From contig NC_079875.1 of NCBI RefSeq assembly GCF_029227915.1, forward strand, positions 5,704,001-5,768,000: 64,000 nucleotides of DNA, given 5' to 3'. Positions 9,770 to 20,503 of the stretch are shown piece after piece. The translations under genes were made by a program, and so were the position numbers. The stretch is from Hydractinia symbiolongicarpus. Its lineage: Eukaryota; Cnidaria; Hydrozoa; Anthoathecata; Hydractiniidae. Under the pieces are notes generated by a model. It was not told the DNA's origin and did not search any database. It was given only the letters and a program-made list of their open reading frames with translations. How positions within the stretch are numbered: the stretch's first letter is position 1; the number at the start of each line of letters is the position of its first letter.

Positions 9770-12700
9770 GTATGTATTCTCCTTTAAACATTCTCGTAGA
9801 GTAGTATCTGTGGACTAGCTGTAAGGTTGATTATAAAGCCATGACAAGTGATTGGGTTCACGTATACTCTTGAAAACTTCATTACGCGAACTCGGCTTTT
9901 AAGGTAATGCGCTTCAAGACAGAACATTTATCAATAGTTTATTTTAAAAACTGAAAAGCTATTTGCTTATTTTGCATTTTTCAATATTATCACCTTTCTA
10001 TATTTTTTACAAATGAAAACAGACTTTTAATTTTTATAGCAAATGACTAGAAAGTTAAACATGTAATCCGCTTTGCGAATGATTGGAACCAAATCCCTTT
10101 TGCGACTATTTGAAACCAAAAACAGGTGCTACAAACGTGATTTGCATCAATTTAATATTTTAATTTTTTCTTCTCAACAAATTGTGTAGGAAATTCTACA
10201 AAAATCTTCTGTTACATAACACAGCCAATCTCTTTCTTATGTAACAAGCATGCCACATAATTGCAATGTTTATGGTAATTGCACGCTGCATTAAAAGACG
10301 TAAGCTGCGATGGTTAGATTAAAACAAATATTTATAAACATTGCACCACAATGAAATGATAACAAAGTAACCACGAAGCTACTCAAGAAAAAGACTACAA
10401 TAGCGTTCATTGTCTGTTGCATATAAAGACTCATTCATGGCATTTAGGATTTTGAACAATCATTTTTCTTAATGATAACTTTTCTTTCTAATAAATAAAT
10501 AAAAAATTATTTTGATCTTTCTATTGATAACAGAAAAATGGGGCTTAATAGCGAGAATGGCAAATTTCATCAAGTGTAATTTTATTTGGCGAATTTGACC
10601 TTTTCTGAAATTTTAAAAATTTTGCCGATGATCAATATTTGTGTAAAGGTTGGCGATCTTTAACACGTGCTTTGGAACGTAATTTTTCGGCGAACAATGC
10701 TTTTGATAATGGCTCCTCTGCACAAACACCATTCTACTTAGGAAAGCGTGAAAAGTTCATCATCTCTACAACATGCCAATATGCTTTCTTTTCATTCTCG
10801 TACTCGTGGTCGTACAACCCCACTTAACTTCTGTGGGAAGTCATAGTAACATCTCATCAACCGGTTAAACACACATTGGAATTACCAATTAATATAGTAA
10901 TAAAACATAAAATCGCCAAACTTTAGATACAATGAAAAATATATTATTAAAAGCATGTGTTAAGCCACGTTTTGTTCATCAAAACTTTATTTCGAAGTTT
11001 ACATTTTAGAAAATTGCAACAAAGGACGTAAAAAATTACTTTGTCTTTGAACAATTTATAGACATGATAATAGACACATATATTATCAATTCAACGCCAG
11101 ACTAACTCGCGACATATTTCTGAAACAATGTTGAATGCAAATAAAAATAAACCGCGTTATGTAATCGGAAATTTGTTTGTTTTCTTTGCGGCGTGTTGAG
11201 TATAAAGGGTCTGTTTTTATCTATCATCCTGTTTACTCTAGTGTAATAATTATTAATCAATAAATATATTATCTGCAATTAGAAGTTAATCAAAATAGAA
11301 TGGCTAACAACATAACAAAAAAGATTTTTATTTGGTTACATCACGAATAATGAATACACAGTATAATATAATGCAGTTAACGATGCCCATGAAAATTATG
11401 ACAGCATGACAAAAGTTTGATAGGACAATCACCTGAGATAAATCCTGTTCTTCTGTTTGAAGATTGCATTTGTATTGTAAATGATAGCCGTTGCTACGAT
11501 TAAATTTTTTCTATTCTTCTGTTTTTTGGAAGAAAGTTAATGGTGAAGGGAAACATAGAAGGGTAAGGAAAACGTAGAGATGACAAAAGTTAACAGACTG
11601 GACACTTACATTAAGTTCAATTAAAATTACACAAGTTAGCTTATAAACTAATTTTGAACCATACCTTGTAAAATAAAAAATTAAACGAATTACGTGTGTT
11701 AAAGTAGATAAATATAATATAAATAAATAAACAAAATTAAAAAAACTAGAAAGAAAAAATCTTTTTGGAATTTAAAAGTCGTAGCAACGAATTTTGTTTT
11801 TGTACCTTTAGGTTGACTATATAATTGAAAAAACAACAAAAAAGAAAAAGAGAATAAAAAATTAATTTATCTAGAAACTTTTCCAAAATCTAAAAAACCT
11901 GTGTGCGTTAATTTTTAATCCTAAAGAATGGGTTGAATGGTAAAATTTGTGTGGGATGAATGGTAAAATTTGTGTAAATGTCTCAAAATGTCAACACGAA
12001 GCCCTCGCTAGTTCAAAAGTTATTAATAAAATCTAGACTAAATGACAACAAGAAAAATTGGTATTTTTACTTATAGTCAGATAGGTTTTTAAATGATATT
12101 ATGCAGCCATTTATTTCATCTTTGATTGCATGAACCTTAAAACCCAAACAGCACGCATTAACAAAAGAGTATCAAGATAAACAAGAAAATTAGTCTGGCC
12201 ATCAGGATGACATTTTAGCACACGTCACTCGTTCCACAGTTTGTAATTAAAGCAAAGAAAAAAAGAAAACTAATATGATAAAGTCCGCAAAACATTATAC
12301 CGTGGTTAAGCAATTTTTCAACTTATGTTTCTCTTATTTTCTTGCAGCGAACGGACTTCCTATGCTTGGGTTAAGGATTCTCGTCCCATACGACAAGTCC
12401 AACTACACTGTTGGTGCCAATGATAACCACGGAGATGTTGTTATCCGCACTGGAACTGCTCAAGCTTTCAGAATGGTTAGAGGTAAATAATTAAGTTCTG
12501 ACAAACAATATTTATGTTCGTTTGTTTGTCATATGAACCTTATGGCAAGGAGCTAGGATTTTAAACAGGAGTATGTTAACAAAGATCTCTTAAATAAAAT
12601 CAGAAACGGAAGCAGATTCCTATTCTAGAATAATCAGAGAAAGGTTTTAGAAAGACAACAATATTTAGAACTCACAATGCCCTAAAAAAATAGAACAGCC

Positions 12701-15700
12701 AGGATTGACTCTAAATTGAACGATTCTGACCAAATGTGTGATATAGATATAACCAATAGCATTTTTTTATTTGGCGTCTCTGGTTCTCATTTTTGCTTTT
12801 GTGTTATCTCTACAATATCTTTCAAATCATATTTCAGGACTTGATGGACATTTTGACACTGTGTCATTACAATCTCTTGTCAATAAAAACCAATACATTA
12901 GATGTAACAACAACACAGTTTATCTTGAGAATGCAGATAATAGTATCCAGTTCAAACGCGATGCATCGTTCTTTGTGAGACAGAATAAATACTTTATTTG
13001 GTATTCTGCCATTGAATCTGCAAAGCAGCCTGGTCACTTTTTACGTCATTTAAACGAAAAATTAGTCCTCAATGTTGATGACGGTACAGATAAGTTCAAA
13101 GAAGAAGCAAGCTACTTGTTAGCACCCTATGGTAAAGTTGCTTTCATGTCAAATGTATGTTTGCTCTATTTGAACAAGGAGGAATCAATACAAACTCATC
13201 GAGTCAAAGATATGACTTTGAAAAGTTGCCTATGAACCTTTTTTCCCGGTCATTGTTTTAAGATTTACTTTACGTAGTTCTGCCCTCCCTCACGCGCATA
13301 TAAATAATATTGCAATAGACACAACTCGTCTATAAGGTTAGGTTGATTTGGCAACGGTACGGAAAAATTACCAGCGTATATCATACTTTAAAAAGGGTCG
13401 CAATACCATAAAAACATAATGCATCTTACAGGTACAACCAATACAGATTAGTTACCATACTGTATTTGATCTTTATTATGATTGAATAATTAGAAATTCC
13501 TGAAGCGGGTATCTTTATGTTTATTTTTAGAACCACGTACAGGAAAAAATTGGCAGAGAATACAAGGAGAGGTAGATGTTATTACCACTGGCCAGTCAGG
13601 AGTATGGGCTATTAGTCAAAATGGACAAGTCATTGTACGAGAAGGGACATATAATTACGGGATTATATCGCCTAAACCTTCACCAGGATTTTCATGGAGC
13701 AGTGTTCGTAAGTAGCTTTGTGGTACATTACTTGCTTCCAGTGCGGAATATTCTGATTTCAATTTTTGGCTTGGCAATGCTAAAGGCTATAGAGTGTGAA
13801 TCAATATTGTATATGGCTAATTGCTGGGCCAGTCCGTTTTATATTAGTTGTAATGTAAATTGGGACCTTAAAATGACGTTCGCTATACACAGGTGTATAA
13901 TATATACATATAGGTTTTATTATGAGAGATTTATGTCCCTCCCTAAGAAAAGTGCGGAGAGGTATCCGGTATAAAGAATGTTCGCTATAAGAAGGCTTTG
14001 CTGTAATAAAGTTAGACTTATTTTGCTATGAAAGAAATATTATTTCTAACTTTTTAAATATTTATATGATACTTCCCGTTCTTTAGCTGGCGTAAAGTTG
14101 CGTGATATCAGCTCTGGATTCAACATTGTTTGGGGGACTGACTACTCTAACAAAGTATATGTTCGAAGAGGTGAGTTTTAATTATGATGAAAAATGTATT
14201 ATTTTTATACTGGATCAATCATATGTATATGCATAGGATGTCAAGGGACACCTTTCCATTAAAAAGATTTATAATGTTGTATATTCGACTCATGGTTGGA
14301 AATATATTTATTATTAAAGGTATAAATGGTTCTAATCCTTCTGGGACACATTGGCAGCAGGTTATGGGAATAATGAAACGGGTTTCAGTAAACCCAAGAA
14401 CAAATGAAATATGGTCGTTGACGTCCTTTGGATACATATTTCGACGTGAAGGCGTTCCTAGAATCGAAATGGAAGGTGATGCAGCAGGTATGATTTTTTG
14501 ACGTCGTTGTCATCGTTGTTGTTGTTGCTATTGTTATTGTTGTTATTGTTGCGTTATTATGTTGCTGTGCGCTACTCACAATTAATTGGAAAATAATTAA
14601 CTTATTTTAGAAAACTTCACCCTTAGATGGTTAAGGTTTTCTAGGAACACTCAAAACTTTAGCACATTTTGCCGACAATCTTTCGTCACCGAACACGATT
14701 TTCTGATCCCCTACTGTTTAACGTTGACAGATAAGAAATATTTCTCTTTCATTTCAATATTCCAGTGGTAACCAGTTAAGTGATTACGAGTTATGGCTAA
14801 TAGATTTCACATCGGTATTTTGGTCTTGGTCTGAAGGCGGGATTCCCATTAAAAAAATGTGCTTGAGTCGATTCGACGTCCAAGGGTTAAAAAAATAGCA
14901 ATATTGAAAAAATGTTTTTTTATCAAAGGAAAACGTTGGCGATGGATTCCTGGGCGCCTAAAGTTCATATCATGTGGTGACGTTGGGATCTGGGGGTTGG
15001 ATTTTGCTGGACGTGTGATGTATCGTACCGGAACGAGGATTGGATACGGGCCAGGTAACTTCATTGCGTCTTATTGGTTAAGACGGACAATTTGTTAAGA
15101 AGTAAACAAAGGCCGATATGTAATAATAAGCATACCCTATCGCAGAGGCCAAATAGCATTCTGAGAATTTGTTTTGATCAATTTATGTCTTACTGATAGC
15201 AAAAAGAACTTAAAACAACGCAAGTTTGGATATTTTCATTATTTATCTTCTTAACATGTGATAAATTATATATATTTTCAGGACGTACCTGGCAATTGGT
15301 GGAGGGGAAAATATTGAAGCAACTTCATACAGGCGATGATATAGTATGGGGCGTAGACAATAACAACAAAATCCATGTTCGACTAGGTAAGTGAGACGAA
15401 TATAGCGTATTGAAGTGGACATGAACAAGGCGTTTTAAATTAAACTACTGATTGTTTGTATACAATTGTAGGGAAGCCCATTACGGACATGTATACTTCA
15501 TATTAGTTTACACTACGGTCTTAGGTTTATTTCTACAATCTGAAGATAATTTTACCATCTTAAGATAATTTTACGATCCTAAGATAATTTTACGAACTTA
15601 ACCCTATTCGGTCCGGGGGGGGCGGATTCCGCCCCCGTGACGGTTTTTTTTAAATAACTCCTTATTGCTATGTTATTTGGCTATGAAACTTATTGAGTTT

Positions 15701-17494
15701 CATTATTTATCTATTAGACACCTGCATGCCAAATGTTTAAGTCCCATACCTTTCAGAGGCTTGGATATTGGCCATTACTCGAAACTACCCCTAAAAATCT
15801 CTATGAAATCCTTATAATGGGTAAAATTTAATAACTCCTGTTAGGATTATCTTTAGAGCTTGAAACTTGCAACACGACTTTGTTTTATTAAGAAAAATCA
15901 TTTTGCATAATTTGGACACGTGATTAATTTGATTACCCGATTTTGTCGGATTTTACCCGAGAGTCGGAAAAAACCGGATATTCGGGCAATTTTTGGCAAT
16001 TTTTTGTTCGATACACGTACAAACCGAAAAATATGTTAAACAACTTTTATTTAGCTTTCAGAAACTTCAAACAGAATACAAAAATTCGATCTGGAACAAA
16101 AGTAATTAAATTTTAAGCAGATAGTGTCATTTTTAACAAATTTCAAGCTTCTGATGACGTCACAGAAAATGTGCTGACGCAACCAAAAATTTATTGCTGC
16201 CATTTTGTTCTTTTTATGACGTACTAGTTTGATTCAATTTGAACAACCCTATGAAAAGTTATTGAGGGGGGGGCGGATTCCGCCCCCGGTCATAGTATGT
16301 TCAAAAAACCCCGGACCGAATAGGGTTAAGATCTGAAGAAAATTTTACGATCTGCAGATAATTTCTACGATCTGAAGATAATTTCTATGATCTGCAGATA
16401 ATTTCTACGATCTGCAGATAATTTTACGATCTTAAGATAATTTCTACGATCATAAGATATTTTTTACGATCTTAAGATAATTTTACGATCTTAAGATAAT
16501 TTTACGATCTTAAGATAATTCTACGATCTACAGATAATTTTACGATCTTAAGATAATTTTACGCTCTTAAGATAATTTCATAACACATGTTCATTTAATT
16601 AAACAAAACTTGATGCCTACATTCATTCGTCTTTACGGCTGATAATGCATAATACTTAAAAATTAAGTGCCTTGCGTATTTCACACCCACGTCTTCCGTT
16701 TTTTCCAGTAAGAACAATCACATTATTTTCTTCAAATCAAACGTAGCCATTGCTATACCCACCATATTTATTTTTGCTTGTTTATAGTTTCACTGGATTC
16801 ATGTTGTAAAAAAGTTATCTGCAGATCTTAGAATTATCTTAAGATCGTAAAATTATCTTAAGATCCTAAAATTATCTTAAGATTGTAGAAATTAACCTCA
16901 GACCGTAGTGTATACTAAATACGAAGTAAAACATGTCCCCAATGGGCTTCCATTTAATTGTACTTTACGGAAAAATGTGAATAAAAGCTCAATAAGGCTA
17001 GCTGGTTATGTAAATTTCTTTTAAAAAAATCAAATAACTTCACAGCTTAGTCACTAAGACCATATCAGGAGTCACAGAATTTCTTTAAAATGCTCCTGGA
17101 AATGATGTTAAATTATATACGTTTCTACAATCTGCGAAAAGAAAGCATATAATATAATTTATTTTTAGGAATAAGTGAAAGTTCTCCGACTGGAACTCAC
17201 TGGTTGCGCATCGGCGGTAACCTGAAATACGTAGCGGTAAATAACATCGATAACTCGGTGTGGGGCATTGGTCCGTTTAATCACCACAACCTAATCTTCT
17301 TCCGTAAAGAGGCTAGATTAGTAAACACAGGATTTTCCCCGTGGACAAATTTCGGGGAATGTGATAACAAGTTTGGTTATAGGACGAGGCTTCGTTATTG
17401 TATTGAAGAAGCGCCAGGTTATCCAAAAGTAAGCTGTATTGGTCCGACTACTGATTTTCTGGAATGTAATCTTCACGCTTGTGTAAAAGCATGA
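9718..17494 (+). CDS. Secreted AbfB beta-trefoil / tectonin / TSP1 protein, 9 exons
   Basis: Exons by splice site and frame: 9718-9769, 12348-12482, 12838-13131, 13531-13707, 14087-14170, 14320-14487, 14929-15054, 15282-15386 and 17169-17494. They sum to 1467 nt (488 residues plus TGA). Every one of the eight introns is phase 1 with GT-AG ends. Order: signal peptide (1-17), three-lobed trefoil with two clear AbfB repeats (about 20-155), six tectonin blades (about 162-435), TSP1-like tail (about 436-488). The AbfB fold binds arabinose-type sugars in fungal and bacterial enzymes; tectonin propellers of the tachylectin-1/fish-egg-lectin family bind LPS or glycans. A secreted sugar-binding lectin is thus the likely role (inference). 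No glycosidase catalytic domain is present. The first exon is separated by a 2.6-kb intron and rests on signal-peptide content and phase agreement. No obvious AATAAA was seen soon after the stop. Confidence 0.8.
9770..12347 (+). other. Intron 1 of the AbfB-tectonin gene
   Basis: A 2.6-kb AT-rich intron. A 62-codon frame at 10639-10827 has no domain. A small tandem duplication of GAATGGTAAAATTTGTGT lies at about 11934-11977. No other structure was found. Confidence 0.55.
12348..13131 (+). CDS. Exons 2-3: AbfB-type beta-trefoil
   Basis: Exon 2 (12348-12482) gives one trefoil lobe (RILVPYDKSNYTVGAND, then FRMVRG). Exon 3 (12838-13131) gives two lobes with the AbfB signature: YIRCNNNTVYLENADN / FKRDASFFV and FLRHLNEKLVLNVDDG / FKEEASYLL. 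This matches the family rule 'YLRHxNxxLxLxxxDGSxxFxxDATF'. The exon ends at G-GTAAAG (13131). The frame stays open to 13235, but the lost lobe pattern and the phase of the next acceptor support the earlier donor. Confidence 0.8.
13531..17329 (+). CDS. Exons 4-9: six-bladed tectonin propeller
   Basis: Exon 4 (GKNWQRIQGEVDVITTGQ..VWAISQNGQVIVREG), exon 5 (KLRDISSGFNIVWGTD..KVYVRRG), exon 6 (THWQQVMG..EIWSLTSFGYIFRREG), exon 7 (KRWRWIPGRL..GIWGLDFAGRVMYRTG), exon 8 (TWQLVEGK..DIVWGVDNNNKIHVRLG) and the first half of exon 9 (THWLRIGGNL..SVWGIG..LIFFRKE). Each blade has the tectonin pattern W-x-x-[IV]-x-G ... [VI]W-[GA] ... [VI]-x-x-R, one blade per exon. Six blades is the usual number in tachylectin-1/fish-egg-lectin proteins. 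Confidence 0.85.
15461..16962. mobile_element. TIR element with 19-bp subterminal repeats, in intron 8
   Basis: Left end TACAATTGTAGGGAAGCCCATT-type sequence and right end ..AATGGGCTTCCATTTAATTGTA are inverted copies. The similarity continues inward for more than 100 bp through ACACTACGGTCT and TTTCTACAATCT. Inside lie arrays of a 19-bp unit (ATTTTACGATCTTAAGATA) centred on the palindrome ATCTTAAGAT, at about 15537-15600, 16327-16575 and inverted at 16816-16900. A second transposon interrupts it. Without that insert it is about 770 bp. Non-coding; a TA target is possible but a longer duplication was not found. Confidence 0.75.
15598..16329. mobile_element. piggyBac-like non-autonomous element, TTAA flanked
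   Basis: It is bounded by TTAA on both sides (15598-15601 and 16326-16329) with inverted ends CCCTATTCGGTCCGGGG / CCCCGGACCGAATAGGG. TTAA target duplication and CCC..GGG ends are the piggyBac hallmark. Just inside each end is a GC-rich near-palindrome (GGGGGCGGATTCCGCCCCC). The 724-bp body has no ORF. It lies inside the subterminal satellite of the 15461-16962 element, so it inserted later. Confidence 0.8.
17330..17494 (+). CDS. C-terminal TSP1-like module of exon 9
   Basis: After the sixth blade the same exon encodes FSPWTNFGECDNKFGYRTRL, then Cys-rich sequence ending ..LECNLHACVKA and TGA (17492-17494). It resembles a thrombospondin type 1 repeat (W-x-x-[FW]-x-x-C, basic RTR run, six Cys overall) but lacks the usual second Trp and CSxTCG. 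Confidence 0.65.
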   Translation, partial: GFSPWTNFGECDNKFGYRTRLRYCIEEAPGYPKVSCIGPTTDFLECNLHACVKA

Positions 17495-18297
17495 GTAGGT
17501 TATGTAAAATATTGTATGTTTAGTTGTAAATAGACTTTTAAAATAACCTTTATAGTTATGATCTGTCTTCAATCCTGGTATTTGTTGCCACCTTAAAAGA
17601 TATTTTCCAAGTTGTTTTTCAGAGAAAGAGAGAAAATCTATATATTTTCAGCCTTGCCGTTGTTCTTATTTTGTTTTTATTGTTTATCACTTTTCAAATT
17701 CATTATTTTTTTTTAAATTGTTCTTATAGAGAAAAGAAGTTTATGTAAGTTAAGTTAGCTATGATTTACAGTTACAATAATAATCAAAAATTGAATTTTA
17801 AAATTTTAAAATATTGATTTTGTTTCCCCATATTACTCAGTCTTCTTCAAAGTTCAATACTTTTTCAGATTATTGTTATTGGCGGAAATCTTTAAGCCAC
17901 AGGGCTTCTTGTTCTTTAGAGAATATCAATCTGGGATTTATGGTTAAAACAAAAGTTCTTTTGTTTAGAGCAATAGAAAAATAAAAATAATGACCAACAA
18001 TTTATTCTTATAAAAAAAAGAAATGCCTCAAACGGAATACCACAATATATTTTTACCTAAAGTATATGGTCCACTCACATAAAATTTTTGGAGAGTTATT
18101 ATTACTAAAAAAACTTAATCTTTTTCTTGGCGGATGTCATTTATTCACCCTTTTTCCCAGGAATTTCCCCCGTCATTTCTTTATATTTTGAAAAGGCAAA
18201 AATCTCTGGGGACGAGGGTGGTAATTTTTTTAAAAACTTAAGTTATCAAAATCCAGGTCATCAATCAATATTCCGGACCAGATTTGGGTCTGATAAT
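17495..18297. other. Downstream of the AbfB-tectonin gene
   Basis: 3' UTR and intergenic AT-rich sequence. A right-end fragment of the CAACCTCG-type MITE family (CTCTGGGGACGAGGGTGG) lies at about 18207. No gene seen. Confidence 0.45.
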
Positions 18298-18349
18298 CTT
18301 TACAGTCGGACCAATCCCAGCTAACGGCTGGGATTGGTCCCACTGTAAA
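18298..18349. repeat. Hairpin with 23-bp arms
   Basis: TTTACAGTCGGACCAATCCC AGC - TAACG - GCT GGGATTGGTCCCACTGTAAA: an inverted repeat with one mismatch and a 5-6 nt loop. The TTTACAGT..ACTGTAAA ends look like the TIRs of a minimal foldback element. Confidence 0.85.
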
Positions 18350-19080
18350 AAATGACTTATTGATCTAAGTATTTAAGTAAAGAACACTGACAGAGCGTCC
18401 AGTGTAACTGCGGAGTTCCAGCATTTAAGAGAAGTGTTTTTCACTTTGGAAGAAAAGTGTTTTAAACGGAAGAGAAGAATGCAGAAAAGAAGAAGCGAAG
18501 TGTTTTTATTAAGAAGAAGAAAAGTGAGCCAGAGGGCCATCGTACAACCAACCTCGGTCCCAGGGCTTTTTTATCAAAAAGAGAAAAAAGCAAGTTGATC
18601 GTACAACAACGGCTTTCGTTCTTACAAACTTGGCGCTCAATTCAGAAAAAACGGCGCGCCATGGCCATGAACTTCTTTTGTCTCGCGAAATACATTAGTT
18701 ACAATTGTCTTTTTGTAAAAATAAGATTGGTTCAGCGAGTTCTAATATATTTTTTTTCGTAATATTATTTCAAGAAAGATGCTAGGAGAAGTGGGTGGCC
18801 TTTCGAGGAGAGTTATACCTTGTCAATTGTTTTCAGGTGGTTTGGAGTATTTAAAAGCTTACATTTGAACTACAGAAATCTCTGATATTTCTATCCAACT
18901 AGCTAGCTATTATAGCCAGTAAGAGATAACAGCATTTTAGACCATAATAAAGTTCACTAACAACTCAACTGAGCTAATCATTGCATTGTTATAGTTATTG
19001 AGTAACCTAGCTCGCCTGACTATATAGTCAATCAGTATATAGTCAATGCTTCAATTAAACTTCCCTCCTTTTTTTAGACG
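18350..19080. other. Intergenic with MITE fragment
   Basis: Purine-rich AAGAAGAAG sequence (about 18420-18540), then a CAACCTCGGTCCCAGGGCTT fragment at about 18563 flanked by ATCGTACAAC on both sides (18539 and 18599), belonging to the MITE family at 28356 and 30102. No gene seen. Confidence 0.45.
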
Positions 19081-19392
19081 TCAATTAGAAGAGGGTGCTG
19101 ACTCTCCGAAAGTGCAGTATATGTGAGGCGGTCGTGGGCGATATTTCGGTCTTTTTTTAGAGTTTTCGTCTGTAACCGCACTGAAAAGCATGGGCCCACC
19201 AGAATTGTGTCCAAAATGCAATGCACACAAGCTCATTGTTCTCATTTAAATTTTGTCGAGAAGAAGGAAGGTGCTATTTTGTCGTTGTACTCTCAGTTTA
19301 TTATTTGTGGGATTTTATTACAGCTATTTATGGAATAAATGATGTAAAAACAGATTTTTTCAGAACTCGTCCACTGCCACTGCTTGACATTA

Positions 19393-20340
19393 GGGAAGAG
19401 TCAAAAATCGATTCAATGTTCGTCACTTCAATGTTCTATCTTCAACACTCCCCCCCCTTCCGTAGCAAAAACGTCACACTAATTTTCGATATTTCCCAAA
19501 TGCAAATATACCATTTTCCAGCATCTTGTGTTACATATGTTTCACCGTTCAAAGCGTAAACCCTCCATACTGCCTGGCCGCACTAACTATCTGTAAAAAT
19601 AATCAAAACAAATAAGATACCCTATCCTATACAAAGTTGATGTGTATTGGCCACTTCGCAGAACTGAATTGTTTTTTCTGTATACTTCTATTTAACAGTT
19701 TTTTAAGTTTTGCTTCATTTTTGTTTTCTTCTTTTCTGTATAAAAGCACTTATCAAAAGTTTTTAAATTTAAACTACGAATTTGCTAATGGAATTAAAAG
19801 TACAAACACAATCAATTGGGTGTGTTGTAATAAATGCAATCAATGGTATCATAACGTTTGTGTTGGAATTGAAATAGCCTCCGGTTTCGATGTGTTTACC
19901 TGTATGGACCACAAGAAATGACTTCTGAATGTACATTTTTTACACTTAGATATTTTTTACTAACCGCGTTGTTATATCCTTTCTTTTTTTTATAAAGGCC
20001 ATTGACCAACCTCAACCCCAGGCACTCTTTGTTTTTTACATAATATGGAGTCGGAGGTACCACAGAGTCTATCGTACTTCAAAGTATATTCTGCAAATTA
20101 TCTTCTTTGTAGTGCCGACCTGGTAGGCTGTGTTGTGAGCAGTTTGTACATGTAGCTATATCTAGCTATTTTATAATGCTGATTGTATATGTTCCAAGAA
20201 ACAAGTGTTTTATTGATATTTGTTTACTTCTTTTTGAAAAGGAAAATCGATATTTTGATAAACGTCATGGTCAAAACCCCCTCCCCCCAAACGTCGAAAT
20301 GATGGTTTTTTTTTGAAAAAATCGATTTTTGACTCTTCCC
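19393..20340. mobile_element. Nested TIR element, TTA target duplication
   Basis: Left end GGGAAGAGTCAAAAATCGAT (19393) and right end ATCGATTTTTGACTCTTCCC (20340) are exact inverted copies over 20 bp. TTA flanks both sides (19390-19392 and 20341-20343). A 3-bp TWA duplication with GG-starting ends fits the PIF/Harbinger type. It is contained in the 19089-20495 element and holds the PHD-finger remnant. Confidence 0.75.
19814..19921 (+). pseudogene. PHD-finger fragment inside the nested transposon
   Basis: The frame ending at 19921 finishes with INWVCCNKCNQWYHNVCVGI, then FTCMDHKK and TGA. This is the C-terminal half of a PHD finger: W-V-x-C-x-x-C-x-x-W-[YF]-H-x-x-C-V ... [YF]-x-C. The first zinc-ligand half is not seen in the same exon, although the frame upstream is open. 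PHD fingers are common at the C-terminus of transposon-encoded proteins, and the position inside a TIR element supports that origin. A captured host exon is the alternative. Confidence 0.55.
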
Positions 20341-20503
20341 TTAAAAGAATAAATTATACATGGTATATAATAAATGTTTAAAAAAATGTTGTTTCAGGTT
20401 GATTCGGGCAAAATTTTCAGTTTTTTTTTTAAATGCCGGAGTCATCCGACGGCCCCATGTTTTTTGTGGTGTTACCGGCGAGTTGGCACCCTCATTCAAT
20501 TAG

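Larger units (their letters stand above)
19089..20495. mobile_element. 1.4-kb TIR transposon with 8-bp target duplication
   Basis: The 8-mer TCAATTAG occurs at 19081-19088 and again at 20496-20503. Between them the ends are inverted: AAGAGGGTGCTGACTCTCCG on the left and, reverse-complemented, ATGAGGGTGCCAACTCGCCG on the right (16 of 20 identical). Eight-base duplications are typical of hAT and P superfamilies, among others. I cannot assign the superfamily because no transposase was recognised. Another TIR element sits inside. Confidence 0.75.

Noticed and set aside
12771-12837. Hydrophobic N-terminus of the frame opening at 12771 as a separate signal peptide
   Set aside because: It is intron sequence read in frame: a TTTCAG acceptor at 12837 joins exon 2 in matching phase, and a signal peptide already exists in exon 1.
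13708-13974. C-terminal extension of the frame at 13576-13974
   Set aside because: Read-through past the GTAAGT donor at 13708; the sequence loses tectonin character at once.
14219-15428. Minus-strand ORFs across the tectonin exons
   Set aside because: Antisense of confirmed tectonin exons with no independent support.
16327-16575. CRISPR-like array of short repeats
   Set aside because: The 19-bp ATTTTACGATCTTAAGATA units are contiguous without spacers and lie within a eukaryotic transposon.
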